From Crateriforma spongiae (GTDB taxonomy: Bacteria; Planctomycetota; Planctomycetia; Pirellulales; Pirellulaceae), in NCBI RefSeq assembly GCF_012290005.1, contig NZ_JAAXMS010000005.1:372001-436000 (forward strand): 64,000 nt of DNA. Direction: 5' to 3'. Each line of letters starts with the position of its first letter. The stretch's first letter is position 1. A program made the translations under genes and the position numbers. The notes below the pieces were generated by a model that was given only the letters and a program-made list of their open reading frames with translations, ran no database searches and was not told where the DNA came from. Below are positions 1 through 8,965 of the stretch, in pieces.

Positions 1-1612
1 CCTGTGCCGTGGCAGCGAAAACCAGCTTTTGTTTTGATCCCCGCGGTGTGAACGCAAATCGATTGATGTAATTATTGCTTTTCCCGATCGAAAGCTGCGA
101 AAGTTTTTTGGTCTTGTCGTTGAATCTCCAAACGTGCTTTTCCGGTACACCTAGAATCCGTCGCGGTACTGAGAAAAGAAAGATCAGCCCATCGTCGGCA
201 AAATCGGGTGAAACGCCCATTTTGCGATACAGCACCGGCTTGCCAATCACTTTGGCCGTATCGGCCTGCACGACGTGCGACCATGACCGGCCAGCATCCG
301 CGGACCGATAGAGCCCGGTGGCGATGTCCAGGACAAAGATCGTCTTGTCGACTTCGTAGTTCGGCGACAGTTCCATGCCGTTGGCGAAAGCGGATGTGAT
401 GCCGATATTGGCGCTGCTCCATGTCATTCCGTTGTCGTGCGAGCGATAGATCCCGCCGTTGTACGTCGCAGCAAAGACGTCACGTGACGGTTCCCCCGGT
501 GCGGGATAGACGAAGTATCCCCACTTCGGGTTCCAAACGTTGATGTGCCGCCAAAACTTTCCGCTGTCCGTCGTCTTGTACACCCCAGTCGTCTTGCCCA
601 GAAAGATCGTCTTGTCATTTCGGTAGTTTGGCGAAAAAGCGATCTGATTGATCAGGATGTTCACATGATGAACCCAACGACTCAGCCCGTTGGAACGCAC
701 CGTCCATTCGTCGCCACCGTTCTGTGAAAGGAAGACGAATCCTTTCGCCGTTCCACACGCGATGGTTTGGTCGTCGGAAAAATCAGGCGACATTTTCAGC
801 TTGCAGACGAAATCGTCTTTGCGCGAAAAGACTTGGGTCCACGTCTGGCATTGGTCGACCGAGCTGTGGACCGTTCCGTCCTTCAACGCAATCAGCGCGG
901 TATGACCGTCTGCGGACACATCAAAATCGGTGATCACTTTCGACGCGAAAAGATCCCCCACTGAATCCCATTCGCCTCGATCCGTGTCCAACACGTGGAC
1001 CGTTCCCGTCCGGTAGTCGACCAGATCCATCCCGTTCTTTCGTTTGGGTGTCTCGTAGAACACCTGGTGGACGAACAATCGATCTCCGACACGCTGCAGT
1101 TTTCCAAAGGTGACGTCTGATGGGGAAACGTCGTTTTGGTGCGGATAACCGTCCACCGACTGCAAGCCGTCCGGCCCGATTCGGTGCAACCCGTTTCGTG
1201 TCAGCACGTAGATGCTGGTTTCGTCGTTTGCAAAGCAGATCGACAAGACTTGTTCGTCAGCGAAGTCTTTCTGTTTTTCCCAGTTTCGACCGCGATCGAC
1301 GGACTTGTAGTAGCCTTGGTGAGTCACCATGTAGACGATGCCATCCGTCGAGAAATTTGGCGAGAACGTGTGGCCAGTGACCAGCGTCTGCTGCATCCCC
1401 GCGTGGGATTCTGAAAACGTTTCGCCAAAATTGGACGACATCAAATGTGCTTCACCGAATTGCGTCGATGAGGCGAAAACCAACCCGTCGTTTTGGAACG
1501 TGGGGCTGACGTCTAGCGAATAGATGATGTCATGCGGCACATGCGCCTGGCAGGTCACTGCAAGAAAGTGGGCAGCAAAGGCCACAAAAGTCGCGAGGCA
1601 ACGTCGATTCAT
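1..1612 (-). CDS. Secreted beta-propeller (BNR/sortilin-like) protein, 3' end beyond window
   Basis: The minus-strand frame is open from an ATG at 1612 to the left edge (537 codons), so the C-terminus is missing. The N-terminus (MNRRCLATFVAFAAHFLAV) reads as a signal peptide, so the protein is probably exported. The rest is a repeat of the type S-P-(N/D)-(F/Y)-x-x-D-x-x-(I/V)-(F/Y), often followed by a G-(V/L/Y)-Y-(K/R)-S/T and D-x-G-x-x-W blade signature, for example SPNYRNDKTIFLGKTTGVYK and DSGKFW, then SPNYEVDKTIFV and DAGRSW. At least six copies are visible. Asp-x-Gly-x-x-Trp blades are known from BNR/sialidase and VPS10/sortilin-type beta-propellers, which bind or process ligands. No catalytic residues were identified, so an enzyme activity is not claimed. 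It is transcribed divergently from the sulfatase cluster, whose substrate handling it might assist. Confidence 0.75.
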   Translation of the reverse strand, partial: MNRRCLATFVAFAAHFLAVTCQAHVPHDIIYSLDVSPTFQNDGLVFASSTQFGEAHLMSSNFGETFSESHAGMQQTLVTGHTFSPNFSTDGIVYMVTHQGYYKSVDRGRNWEKQKDFADEQVLSICFANDETSIYVLTRNGLHRIGPDGLQSVDGYPHQNDVSPSDVTFGKLQRVGDRLFVHQVFYETPKRKNGMDLVDYRTGTVHVLDTDRGEWDSVGDLFASKVITDFDVSADGHTALIALKDGTVHSSVDQCQTWTQVFSRKDDFVCKLKMSPDFSDDQTIACGTAKGFVFLSQNGGDEWTVRSNGLSRWVHHVNILINQIAFSPNYRNDKTIFLGKTTGVYKTTDSGKFWRHINVWNPKWGYFVYPAPGEPSRDVFAATYNGGIYRSHDNGMTWSSANIGITSAFANGMELSPNYEVDKTIFVLDIATGLYRSADAGRSWSHVVQADTAKVIGKPVLYRKMGVSPDFADDGLIFLFSVPRRILGVPEKHVWRFNDKTKKLSQLSIGKSNNYINRFAFTPRGSKQKLVFAATAQ

Positions 1613-1636
1613 GATGGGCGTCGATTCATGATGGGC
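1603..1636. repeat. Exact 17-bp tandem duplication over a start codon
   Basis: The unit GTCGATTCATGATGGGC occurs twice with no gap (1603-1619 and 1620-1636). Read on the minus strand, each copy supplies an ATG-AAT-CGA-C start. The downstream ATG (1612) opens the propeller gene. The upstream ATG (1629) opens a six-codon frame (M-N-R-R-P-S) whose TGA overlaps the real ATG. Confidence 0.9.
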
Positions 1637-2097
1637 AAGGAGCGTCGGGTAAAGTTCTGGTTTCAAGCTGGAAATGTCGTCAACCTGCGATTTGTAAACC
1701 AGGTGATCGGTCCTATCGCGTGTCCAAGCCAATCTTGGAGCCTTTGGAAACGTCCCATGATGTTCGCATCCGCCGCCCATCGGAATCCTGACTGGCCCGT
1801 TCCGGATCTGCTGGGCCGGCAAGTTCAGAAAGAGGTTTCGAATTCCCACCTCCGATCGGCAAACGATCGCTTCGCTACGGCACCACAATTGCGATTGCCT
1901 GGTTCGTTCGCCCGAATCTTGGCACCGGCCATGCGACGATTCGTCAGTCAGTCGCCGGAACCCAATTTCGTGCTGGTCCTGTACTGTTGACGTCCGTTGT
2001 TGGTTTTTTCGATCGCTTTGCAGGTTAACAAAGTTCCGCTTCACGACATTATCCATCGACGACACGACTCGCGACGACCAGGAACGTTCAGACTGCC
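1613..2097. other. Divergent intergenic region
   Basis: This 485-bp gap lies between the leftward propeller gene and the rightward sulfatase, so it should hold both promoters. I see no convincing -35/-10 pair, RNA gene or terminator. A 152-codon rightward open frame (1532-1990) overlaps the propeller's start, has no recognisable domain and is not treated as a gene. Confidence 0.5.
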
Positions 2098-3675
2098 ATG
2101 ATCCAATTCTTCTGCATTCTTGCTGCGATGACCGCGCTGGACGCGGCGGACCAGCGCCCTAACGTCATCGTGGTGATGGCGGACGACATCAGTGCTCGCG
2201 ACTTTCCGATCTACGGTTCGACCACATGCTATGGCCAGCCTGCTGTCACTCCGGTCATCGATCGCTTGGCAACCGAAGGCTGCTACATCAACACTGCTTG
2301 GTCATCGACCGTTTGCATGCCCACCCGTGCAATGGTGATGAGCGGTCGATACGCACATTTGACGAAATGGTGGGACAATGGCGAATTTGGGAAATCCAAA
2401 CGCGGTGGGATCTATCCGATCGCTGATAGCTCGCCGTTGACGATCGGGCAATTGGCCAAGAAAGCCGGTTACCGATCGATTTGGGTCGGCAAAACGCACG
2501 TCACGACCGGTTCAAGTTACACGCGATTCGGTTTTGATGAAGGAGTTTTCACGCCGGGTGAACCTGAGGTTCGCGGCACGAGCCCGTTCGATCACTTTCG
2601 AAACCTGAAGAACAAAGAATTCTGGAATTCAGATTCATTTCTGTGGTGGCCGGAGGTGCAAGTCGCGAATCACCCCGACCATCCCGGCACGTCGTTCACG
2701 TGGCAGGAAACCGCAATCAGCGATTACGGACCTGACATTGAAATGGATCACATCCTGGAATTCATGGAGCGATCCAAACAGCAGGGCAAACCGTTTTTCG
2801 TCTACCACACCTCACACTTGGGCCATCAGGCCGTCGATATGGCCAGCCCACGACACAACATGACTTGGCCCGGGACACCCCGATTGACCTGGAACGCCGA
2901 TACGAGAACGTATACGCGTCACCGACCGAAGATCACGGCCAATGGCCCGACTGACAAGCTAAGTACGACCTATGAAAAAGAGAACATCACACCGGACGAG
3001 CTGAAGTTTCAGATCGAATATCTGGATTTCCAATTGTGGCAGTACCTTGAGAAGCTCAAGCAGATTGGCGAGTTGGAAAACACCGTCGTCATTTTTACTT
3101 CAGACAACGGTACCAAAGGCTGGAAGGCCTCGGTCGAAAAGCAACGTAGTCTGCACGTCCCTCTCATCATTTACGCTCCCGGACAGCCGCAGTTCGTTCA
3201 AGGCAAGCAGGACATTCTTTCCGATCTGTCCGACCTGCTGCCAACACTGGCCGAAATCATGGGGGCGGACTTGCCGTCATTCGATGAATATGAGTTGAAC
3301 GGCACCAGCCTGTGGCCGTATCTGACGAAACAAACACCCGATCATCGCGATTGGATCTACGCCTACAAGGGAAACCGCCAGATGGTCCGCGGCCACCTCT
3401 TGCTACGCGATGGAAAAGGCGACTGGTGGGACTGCAGTGACCTTCCACACGACCTGGATTCCTTTCCGCCCATCGAAAACCTCGACGCTCTCTCACCACC
3501 GCAGCAAGCGGAAAAAGCGATGATCGATGAGGTCTTGAAACGATTTGCCCGCACCGACGTCGGCGGTCCGCATTCGTTTCACGAAGATCCATCACGACGA
3601 TTGACTGGCCGCGAAAAACAGAAGATGCGTCTGAAACAAGAAAAGTTGGAAAAGCATCTCATGAAATTTGAGTAG
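2098..3675 (+). CDS. Sulfatase (S1 family, formylglycine-dependent), exported
   Basis: This 525-residue protein hydrolyses sulfate esters, probably on a polysaccharide. After a short hydrophobic leader (residues 1-17) it has the sulfatase start R-P-N-V-I-V-V-M-A-D-D (metal ligands D29-D30). The active-site motif C73-M-P-T-R77 is the C-x-P-x-R signature in which Cys is converted to formylglycine. The second metal-site motif, FTSDNGTKGW, lies near residue 340. Length is normal for the family. The C-terminus is basic and helical (REKQKMRLKQEKLEKHLMK). The ATG at 2098 lacks a strong Shine-Dalgarno. It is the first gene of the rightward cluster, 116 bp before a glycoside hydrolase, which suggests it removes sulfate so that the hydrolases can act. 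The exact substrate cannot be read from the sequence. Confidence 0.93.
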   Translation: MIQFFCILAAMTALDAADQRPNVIVVMADDISARDFPIYGSTTCYGQPAVTPVIDRLATEGCYINTAWSSTVCMPTRAMVMSGRYAHLTKWWDNGEFGKSKRGGIYPIADSSPLTIGQLAKKAGYRSIWVGKTHVTTGSSYTRFGFDEGVFTPGEPEVRGTSPFDHFRNLKNKEFWNSDSFLWWPEVQVANHPDHPGTSFTWQETAISDYGPDIEMDHILEFMERSKQQGKPFFVYHTSHLGHQAVDMASPRHNMTWPGTPRLTWNADTRTYTRHRPKITANGPTDKLSTTYEKENITPDELKFQIEYLDFQLWQYLEKLKQIGELENTVVIFTSDNGTKGWKASVEKQRSLHVPLIIYAPGQPQFVQGKQDILSDLSDLLPTLAEIMGADLPSFDEYELNGTSLWPYLTKQTPDHRDWIYAYKGNRQMVRGHLLLRDGKGDWWDCSDLPHDLDSFPPIENLDALSPPQQAEKAMIDEVLKRFARTDVGGPHSFHEDPSRRLTGREKQKMRLKQEKLEKHLMKFE

Positions 3676-3791
3676 CGGGACCACTCATTCGTTCATGCAT
3701 CCGTTTGTCGTTGGTCCGAAGCTGGCACCACCGGAAAAATTCTGGGCCCCATGCCGACGCAATCCCGATCGATCTACCCTCGTGTTTATCA

Positions 3792-5288
3792 ATGCAACGA
3801 AATCACTTTGTTAACAGTCTTGTGGTTCTGGCCTCGTTCACCCAGTTCATTTACGGAGTTTACGCAGACCAAGTCGACCCCGCGACGATTCAGCTCTCGA
3901 TCAATCCCAATCGCCAACACGCGTTGTCGCAGGATCTCTACGGCGCGAATAACGAGTGCATCTTTCGTCCCGTTTGGTTCGACCATCCCGCCTATGCCGC
4001 TCGATACAACGAAGCGGGCAAACCGTTTTTTCGGTTCCCAGGCGGGACCGGATCAAATTTCTATAACCCGTCCACGGGCTATTTTGACGACGATTCCCCG
4101 TCCACGCGTGATTACTCCGGCCACAATGCGCGAATTCACAAGTTCACCGATGGTGCGGGCCGCGTTCCCGATCAGTACCTGAAGTGGGTGAAACAGAACG
4201 ACGTGGCATACAGTCTTGTATTGAATGTGTGCACCCAAACGTTTGAACAGAACCGAGCTTGGATCGAAAGTCTTGGACGCGAAGGCCACCAAGTCGCTCG
4301 AATCGAAATCGGAAACGAAGTCTTCTACGACAGTTACAACTGGGCGTTCCCATCTGCGACTCAGTACGTGCAGCGCGCTCAAAGAATCACCGCCGTGATT
4401 CGCAAAGAACTGCCGGATACAGAAATCGGAGTTCTGGTTCCAACTCACTTGTACCAGGATCTTGATTTTCTGACGGAAAAGCGATCTGCCAGAGCCGATC
4501 ACCCCTACGGCTGGATCAAAGAACTAAAGGGAAAAGAGTTTTTTGACGCCGTTGTTATGCATATGTATTCGCTGACCGAAATGAGCGGTCAAACAGAACC
4601 GGAGGATTTTATTCCCTATCTGGAAGGTTACCATCAGTGCGACGAATACCTGACGCTGCGATTTAATAAGACGCTGGCACATCTGAATCGGCTGTTTCCG
4701 AAAAAGAAACTTTGGATGACCGAATATGGCGTCGGAGGTTTCGGCGGCACACTCAAGCAGTACAAGCTGCGTGACTCGCATCTGGGAGCACTTCATGCTG
4801 ACGTCATGCTGATGCGGTTCATCAACCATCCGTCGGTGACGGTCGCACATTGGCACTCGTTCCAGCACTTCTTTGATTTTACAGGTGGCATACAGGGGAT
4901 CGGTGAGCACCCACACCTGCCCTATACGCATTTTAGCTTGTTCAAGGATGCGATTCGCCAATCCGATTCCGTCCACGCCGTAACTGTTGACGGGGCAGAA
5001 GATGACGTCGATGCCACGGTGATGATGAAAGATTCCGCCGGATACTTGATCATCGCCAATCGCCTTGACAACGCCTACAAGATTGAGCAGCCCGTCGTCA
5101 TGGCCGGCAACAATGCCGTGCGATTGAAAGACGTTTTGCAGTTGAGCCATGTCGATGGCCAACCACTGGCAGTATCCGCACAGAACCTTGAGCGTTGTGA
5201 ATCCACTACTTGGATCGCACCGCCAAATCAGTCCATCGTGTTGCCACCCTATTCAATCACTCGAATCAAGTTTGATTCCGGCCAATAG
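3792..5288 (+). CDS. Clan GH-A glycoside hydrolase, exported
   Basis: The frame is open from 3705, but the ATG at 3792 gives MQRNHFVNSLVVLASFTQF, a proper signal peptide, so this start is preferred (498 residues). The fold markers are those of (beta/alpha)8 clan GH-A retaining glycosidases. There is an early FRFPGGTGSNFYNP segment. The Asn-Glu pair in IEIGNEVF supplies the probable acid/base (E205 counted from 3705). The Glu in LWMTEYGVGGFGG is the probable nucleophile (E340 counted from 3705). FRxPGG and NE resemble GH51/GH39/GH79-type arabinofuranosidases and relatives, but I cannot fix the family. C-terminal residues 420-527 look like the beta-sandwich seen in such enzymes. It sits between a sulfatase and two agarase-like proteins in the same direction, fitting polysaccharide breakdown outside the cytoplasm. 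Confidence 0.8.
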   Translation: MQRNHFVNSLVVLASFTQFIYGVYADQVDPATIQLSINPNRQHALSQDLYGANNECIFRPVWFDHPAYAARYNEAGKPFFRFPGGTGSNFYNPSTGYFDDDSPSTRDYSGHNARIHKFTDGAGRVPDQYLKWVKQNDVAYSLVLNVCTQTFEQNRAWIESLGREGHQVARIEIGNEVFYDSYNWAFPSATQYVQRAQRITAVIRKELPDTEIGVLVPTHLYQDLDFLTEKRSARADHPYGWIKELKGKEFFDAVVMHMYSLTEMSGQTEPEDFIPYLEGYHQCDEYLTLRFNKTLAHLNRLFPKKKLWMTEYGVGGFGGTLKQYKLRDSHLGALHADVMLMRFINHPSVTVAHWHSFQHFFDFTGGIQGIGEHPHLPYTHFSLFKDAIRQSDSVHAVTVDGAEDDVDATVMMKDSAGYLIIANRLDNAYKIEQPVVMAGNNAVRLKDVLQLSHVDGQPLAVSAQNLERCESTTWIAPPNQSIVLPPYSITRIKFDSGQ

Positions 5289-5368
5289 TGGCGGTCCGTG
5301 TTTGGCTCGCAACACACCGCTGATTGTCTCTCCCTTTCGACCACGACGACCTCTGCCGAGGAATTCCA

Positions 5369-6811
5369 ATGCCCCGAGTTTTGTTGTTATTGATAGCTGT
5401 GGCGTTTGCGAATCATGCCGCTGCCACGGAACCTGTCACGAGCGGGCTGGACCAGTACGGCGGCACGACTGCCATCAAAGGGAAGGCCACAGGATTCTTT
5501 CATATCGAACAGATTGACGGACGCAATTGGTTCATCACCCCTGATGGCAACGGGTTTTTTGCGGTCGCACTCAGCCACATGCTATCCGGGGAAAGCGATC
5601 TCGCCTGCCGGAATATCTACGATGGCGACGCTGATGCTTGGCTGAAAGGTTCGTTTGCAAAGGCGCGCGAGATGGGATTCAACTGTGCTTTGGGAAGTGC
5701 GACCAGCCCGGAACGGAATTTGAACGGGTTCGTCGACGTCGAGAAAGCAGAGACGCTTTTCCGGGAAGCCAACTTTCCCTTTTCCGTGGGTGTGATCTTG
5801 TTGAAGCACCCCTGGGAGTTTGTTGACGGCGAAACGCTTCCGGACATCTTTGATCCAGACTACGAGCAACTGATTCGCTCTCGCGCAGCACAAGTGTGTA
5901 CACGTTACAAAGACGATCCATTGTGCATGGGGTATTACTACGGTTTCGGGGCGTTTAACAAATCCGACGAATGGGTCAATCATCACTTCTCGCTGCCGCC
6001 GGGAAGCCCTGGCCGCGAGGTGCTTTGCGATCTGTTGATCCAGCGATACCAGGGCGATGCCGAGAAGTTCAACGAGGTCTACGGCACGTCACTGAAAGAC
6101 ATGGCGGAGCTGAAGTCGACTTATTGTCTGACGTACGATAAACAGTACGAACGCCGCAATTTCCCGATTGTCGGCAAGTCCTTGGATGAACGAAAGCTGG
6201 CGGATTTTGAAGCAATCGTCTCTCACATGTGCGTTTCACTATACAAACTGGGGCACTCTGCGATTCGGCGATTCGATACCAATCACTTGATCCTTGGCTC
6301 GTTCATCAAAGAATGGGCTTTGTCGATGGATTCTTGGAAAAGGGCCGCACCGTACGTGGACATGATCGCCCCGCAACACGTCAACGAGTTCATTTCGGTC
6401 AACGAAATTGGCAAAGCGACCGGTTTGCCGATCATCTTTTCCGATGAGTATTTTGGCTTCCACTATCCAGGTGGAAAGGGCAGTTTGCACGCCGGATTGG
6501 TGTCACACGATGCACGTGCCGAAGTGTATGCCGCGAACCTGATGCGGCACTTCAAAGATCCGCAGGTCTTGGGCGTGACCTATTGTGCTTGCATGTACGA
6601 CCAGGGCGGAAACACGTTGGCCAAGAACAATCAGAACGGATTTTACTCACTCCGTGGCGAGCCCAGACAGACGTTGATTGAGACCGTCACGAAGATGAAT
6701 CATTCAGTCTACGAGCACGTCAGGAACCCCGCCTCGCCGGATGAACTGAATCAACTTCATGAATTCTTGTTCGACAAGTGGAAGGAACACAGTGTCAGAA
6801 AGGGGCGGTAG
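5369..6811 (+). CDS. Agarase-like (GH50-like) glycoside hydrolase, exported
   Basis: The ATG at 5369 is chosen because GAGG lies 7 bp upstream and the product begins with a clean signal peptide (MPRVLLLLIAVAFANHAAA), giving 480 residues. The first domain starts GFFHIEQIDGRNWFITPDGN (about residues 42-61), the segment with which agarase/GH50-like clan GH-A proteins open. A later TNHLILGSF strand (about 304-312) and FSDEYFGF (E360, candidate nucleophile) complete the barrel. The usual acid/base Asn-Glu after the GYY strand is not obvious: the equivalent stretch reads MGYYYGFGAFNKSDEW (about 187-202). The next gene is a paralogue. Function is inferred as cleavage of a galactan or other sulfated glycan; substrate and family number are not certain. 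Confidence 0.72.
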   Translation: MPRVLLLLIAVAFANHAAATEPVTSGLDQYGGTTAIKGKATGFFHIEQIDGRNWFITPDGNGFFAVALSHMLSGESDLACRNIYDGDADAWLKGSFAKAREMGFNCALGSATSPERNLNGFVDVEKAETLFREANFPFSVGVILLKHPWEFVDGETLPDIFDPDYEQLIRSRAAQVCTRYKDDPLCMGYYYGFGAFNKSDEWVNHHFSLPPGSPGREVLCDLLIQRYQGDAEKFNEVYGTSLKDMAELKSTYCLTYDKQYERRNFPIVGKSLDERKLADFEAIVSHMCVSLYKLGHSAIRRFDTNHLILGSFIKEWALSMDSWKRAAPYVDMIAPQHVNEFISVNEIGKATGLPIIFSDEYFGFHYPGGKGSLHAGLVSHDARAEVYAANLMRHFKDPQVLGVTYCACMYDQGGNTLAKNNQNGFYSLRGEPRQTLIETVTKMNHSVYEHVRNPASPDELNQLHEFLFDKWKEHSVRKGR

Positions 6812-6909
6812 TGAAGCGTTGGTCCGTGACTGACCGTCCCATCTTTGGGATCGAGAAAGCAACGTATTGCTTTGACCCCCATCCGCCAGGCCATTTGGGA
6901 ATCAAATTC

Positions 6910-8295
6910 ATGAAGAACGTTCTGCCCTTTTTGCTTGCCACTTTTCTGTGCGTTCCGTGTTTCGCTCAGCGAGCAACGGGCTACATCCATGTTGAACAGA
7001 TCGATGGTGTTTGGTGGTTTGTGAACGCCGAGGGGGAGAAGTTTGTCAGTATCGGCGTCAATCACATTGAACCGCACCTGTGGCTGGCTCCCTATAACAA
7101 GTCAGCCACCCTGAGAAAGTATGGGGCCGATATGGTCGATGCCGATGGCCATTTCAACACCCATGGTGACGCGGCCAAAAAGTGGATCAACGCTCAGGTC
7201 GAAGTGTCGCAAAGTCTTGGCTTCAATACCTTTGGTAAACATACGCATCCGGCCATCGATCCTCGGCTGTACCAACAGCAGATTTACTACATCGCGTCGC
7301 TCGATACGGCCCCGCTGGCCGGTTGGCAACAACGTCTCGGACGTGGCCCGCGACCTGATGTGTTCTCGGCCGACTTCCGCGCGTTCGTCGAAAGACGCGT
7401 CGAGCAGGTCACCACGCTCCATCAGGACCAACGCAACTTGATCGGCTATCTGTACACCGACGTGCCCAGTTGGGTCATGGGGCGTGCCGAGCAGGCGGAA
7501 AAGAACGATACGACCATGATCTATCCGTGGATCAATGCGATCCTTCCGCTCGGCGAATCGTCGCCGGGGAAACGAAAGTGGCTGGAACACCTGGCTTCCC
7601 GTTACCCGGACGCAGAAGCGGCTGCGAAAGCATGGGGGATGCCGATCAGTCCCACGTACGGGATCTCATGGGACGAACTGGCTCGTCAGGTGGACTGGAC
7701 CCATCCGAACGATGTGGCATCCGCCAAGAAGGATATGGCGTCATTCATGCCGATCATCGCCAAGCAGTGGTACGCCATGCACGAAGAGATCATTCGCAGG
7801 CACGACCCGAATCATCTGATTCTTGGCGACAAAAACATGGTGATGTGGCACCACGACTTTGTTTTGCCGGCGATCAGAGAGCACGTCGACGTCGTCTGTG
7901 TGCAAGCTTATGGGCCTTGGGAAAGGGACAAACAGCTGACGGACATGATTTACCAGGCTACGGGAAAGCCAATCTTCAACGGCGACGGTTGTTTCGGCTA
8001 CGCGGGTTCGAACCAGCAACTGTGGGGTGTGAAAGGTTTCCGCACGGGGGCGACATCTGTGGAAGAAGTTGCCTCGCTCTACGAAGACATGCTGCGTGGC
8101 ATGATGTCCACCCCGTACTACGTCGGCTGGCATCACTGTGGCTATCTGGAACAGTGGGATGCCGCCGAACGCGGCGACTCTCCACGCAATGAAAATGGTT
8201 TCCTCGACCCCTTTGAACAGCCGCACAAACAATGGACGGAGGTTCTTCAGCAGGTCAACCATCAAGCGGCAAAATTGCACGAGTCGGCGCGATAG
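6910..8295 (+). CDS. Agarase-like (GH50-like) paralogue with altered catalytic positions, exported
   Basis: The frame is open from 6778, inside the previous gene, but the ATG at 6910 starts a signal peptide (MKNVLPFLLATFLCVPCFAQ), giving 461 residues. It is a paralogue of the preceding protein: GYIHVEQIDGVWWFVNAEGE matches that gene's opening domain, and NHLILGDKN and GKPIFNGDGCFGY match its later strands. At the position of the neighbour's candidate nucleophile E360 this protein has G360 (D-G instead of D-E). The strand that normally carries the acid/base Asn-Glu reads GYLYTDVPSW. So it may be a non-catalytic binder or use other residues. It is spaced 98 bp behind its paralogue and is probably in the same transcript. 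Confidence 0.7.
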   Translation: MKNVLPFLLATFLCVPCFAQRATGYIHVEQIDGVWWFVNAEGEKFVSIGVNHIEPHLWLAPYNKSATLRKYGADMVDADGHFNTHGDAAKKWINAQVEVSQSLGFNTFGKHTHPAIDPRLYQQQIYYIASLDTAPLAGWQQRLGRGPRPDVFSADFRAFVERRVEQVTTLHQDQRNLIGYLYTDVPSWVMGRAEQAEKNDTTMIYPWINAILPLGESSPGKRKWLEHLASRYPDAEAAAKAWGMPISPTYGISWDELARQVDWTHPNDVASAKKDMASFMPIIAKQWYAMHEEIIRRHDPNHLILGDKNMVMWHHDFVLPAIREHVDVVCVQAYGPWERDKQLTDMIYQATGKPIFNGDGCFGYAGSNQQLWGVKGFRTGATSVEEVASLYEDMLRGMMSTPYYVGWHHCGYLEQWDAAERGDSPRNENGFLDPFEQPHKQWTEVLQQVNHQAAKLHESAR

Positions 8296-8378
8296 TTCAT
8301 TCGCCGAACCGGCAATCGCAAGTCTTCACAGCGCCGTGATCATCTTGGCTCGAAGTCAAAACCTCGCCGCCCAGGGGC

Positions 8379-8401
8379 CCTGACGGCGAACGCCGGGCAG
8401 G
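8379..8401 (+). terminator. GC-rich hairpin after the glycosidase pair
   Basis: CCTG-a-CGGCG-aa-CGCCG-gg-CAGG can fold into a nearly continuous 9-bp stem about 85 bp after the stop of the second agarase-like gene. There is no T-run, so it may be a weak terminator or an RNA 3'-end stabiliser. Confidence 0.35.
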
Positions 8402-8965
8402 AAAAGGATCGGAAGCCGGTCACTTTGGCACTTCCGCTTCGTCAAGAATGTTGGCAATCACCAATCGAAGTCAAATTGCTGATCCGGTTCGATTGTTTCC
8501 ATAGCGTAGCTCGATCGCGTTGGCTTGCTTGCCCAGCACGACCCTTTGTCGGATCCGCCCTTACCCTTCCGCAGTGGTGAAGACAATGTGTTATTGTCGA
8601 AAGTTAACCGGGCGGGATAGATTCAAACACAGTCCGGTGGGGGTAAAGATCGAGTCCGACACAGTGGACAAATCGATTACATTCTTGTCGTTGTCGAAAT
8701 TGCCAACGCCGCTGATTCGGCGTTTGATGGTTTGAGCTTTGCTGTTGCCCACCTCGGCCACCGCACCGGTGAATGCGTGTGTACAGTGCCTGTTGTTAAT
8801 CGGTGAAGTTTTTTTGCGCTCTTGAATGATAAAGACTTGGTGCAAGTGGGCGGTACTCATGGTCCTTCGTGAGTCCGTGCCGTTCGGGCTGCCCCATGGG
8901 GGCCGCTCGAGTTACTTTGAGATTCGAAAGGGTTATTCCGGAAAAAGTCTAGAACGACTGTTTCG
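8402..8965. other. Intergenic region before the tetrapyrrole methylase
   Basis: This stretch separates the glycosidases from the methylase. I see no credible coding frame. I looked for a cobalamin-type leader because of the downstream enzyme family: a GCC-x-CACT-like stretch near 8414 is not accompanied by the B12-box, so no riboswitch is called. Confidence 0.4.

Noticed and set aside
151-165. Suspected frameshift in the propeller gene near the left edge
   Set aside because: Line-by-line reverse translation shows one continuous open frame from 1612 to position 1; the apparent stop came from dropping a base.
1532-1990. 152-codon rightward frame before the first sulfatase
   Set aside because: It overlaps the start of the propeller gene on the other strand, has no domain, no signal peptide and no ribosome binding site.
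8402-8965. Cobalamin-type riboswitch before the tetrapyrrole methylase
   Set aside because: Only a short GCC/CACT-like stretch is present; the B12-box and surrounding helices are missing.
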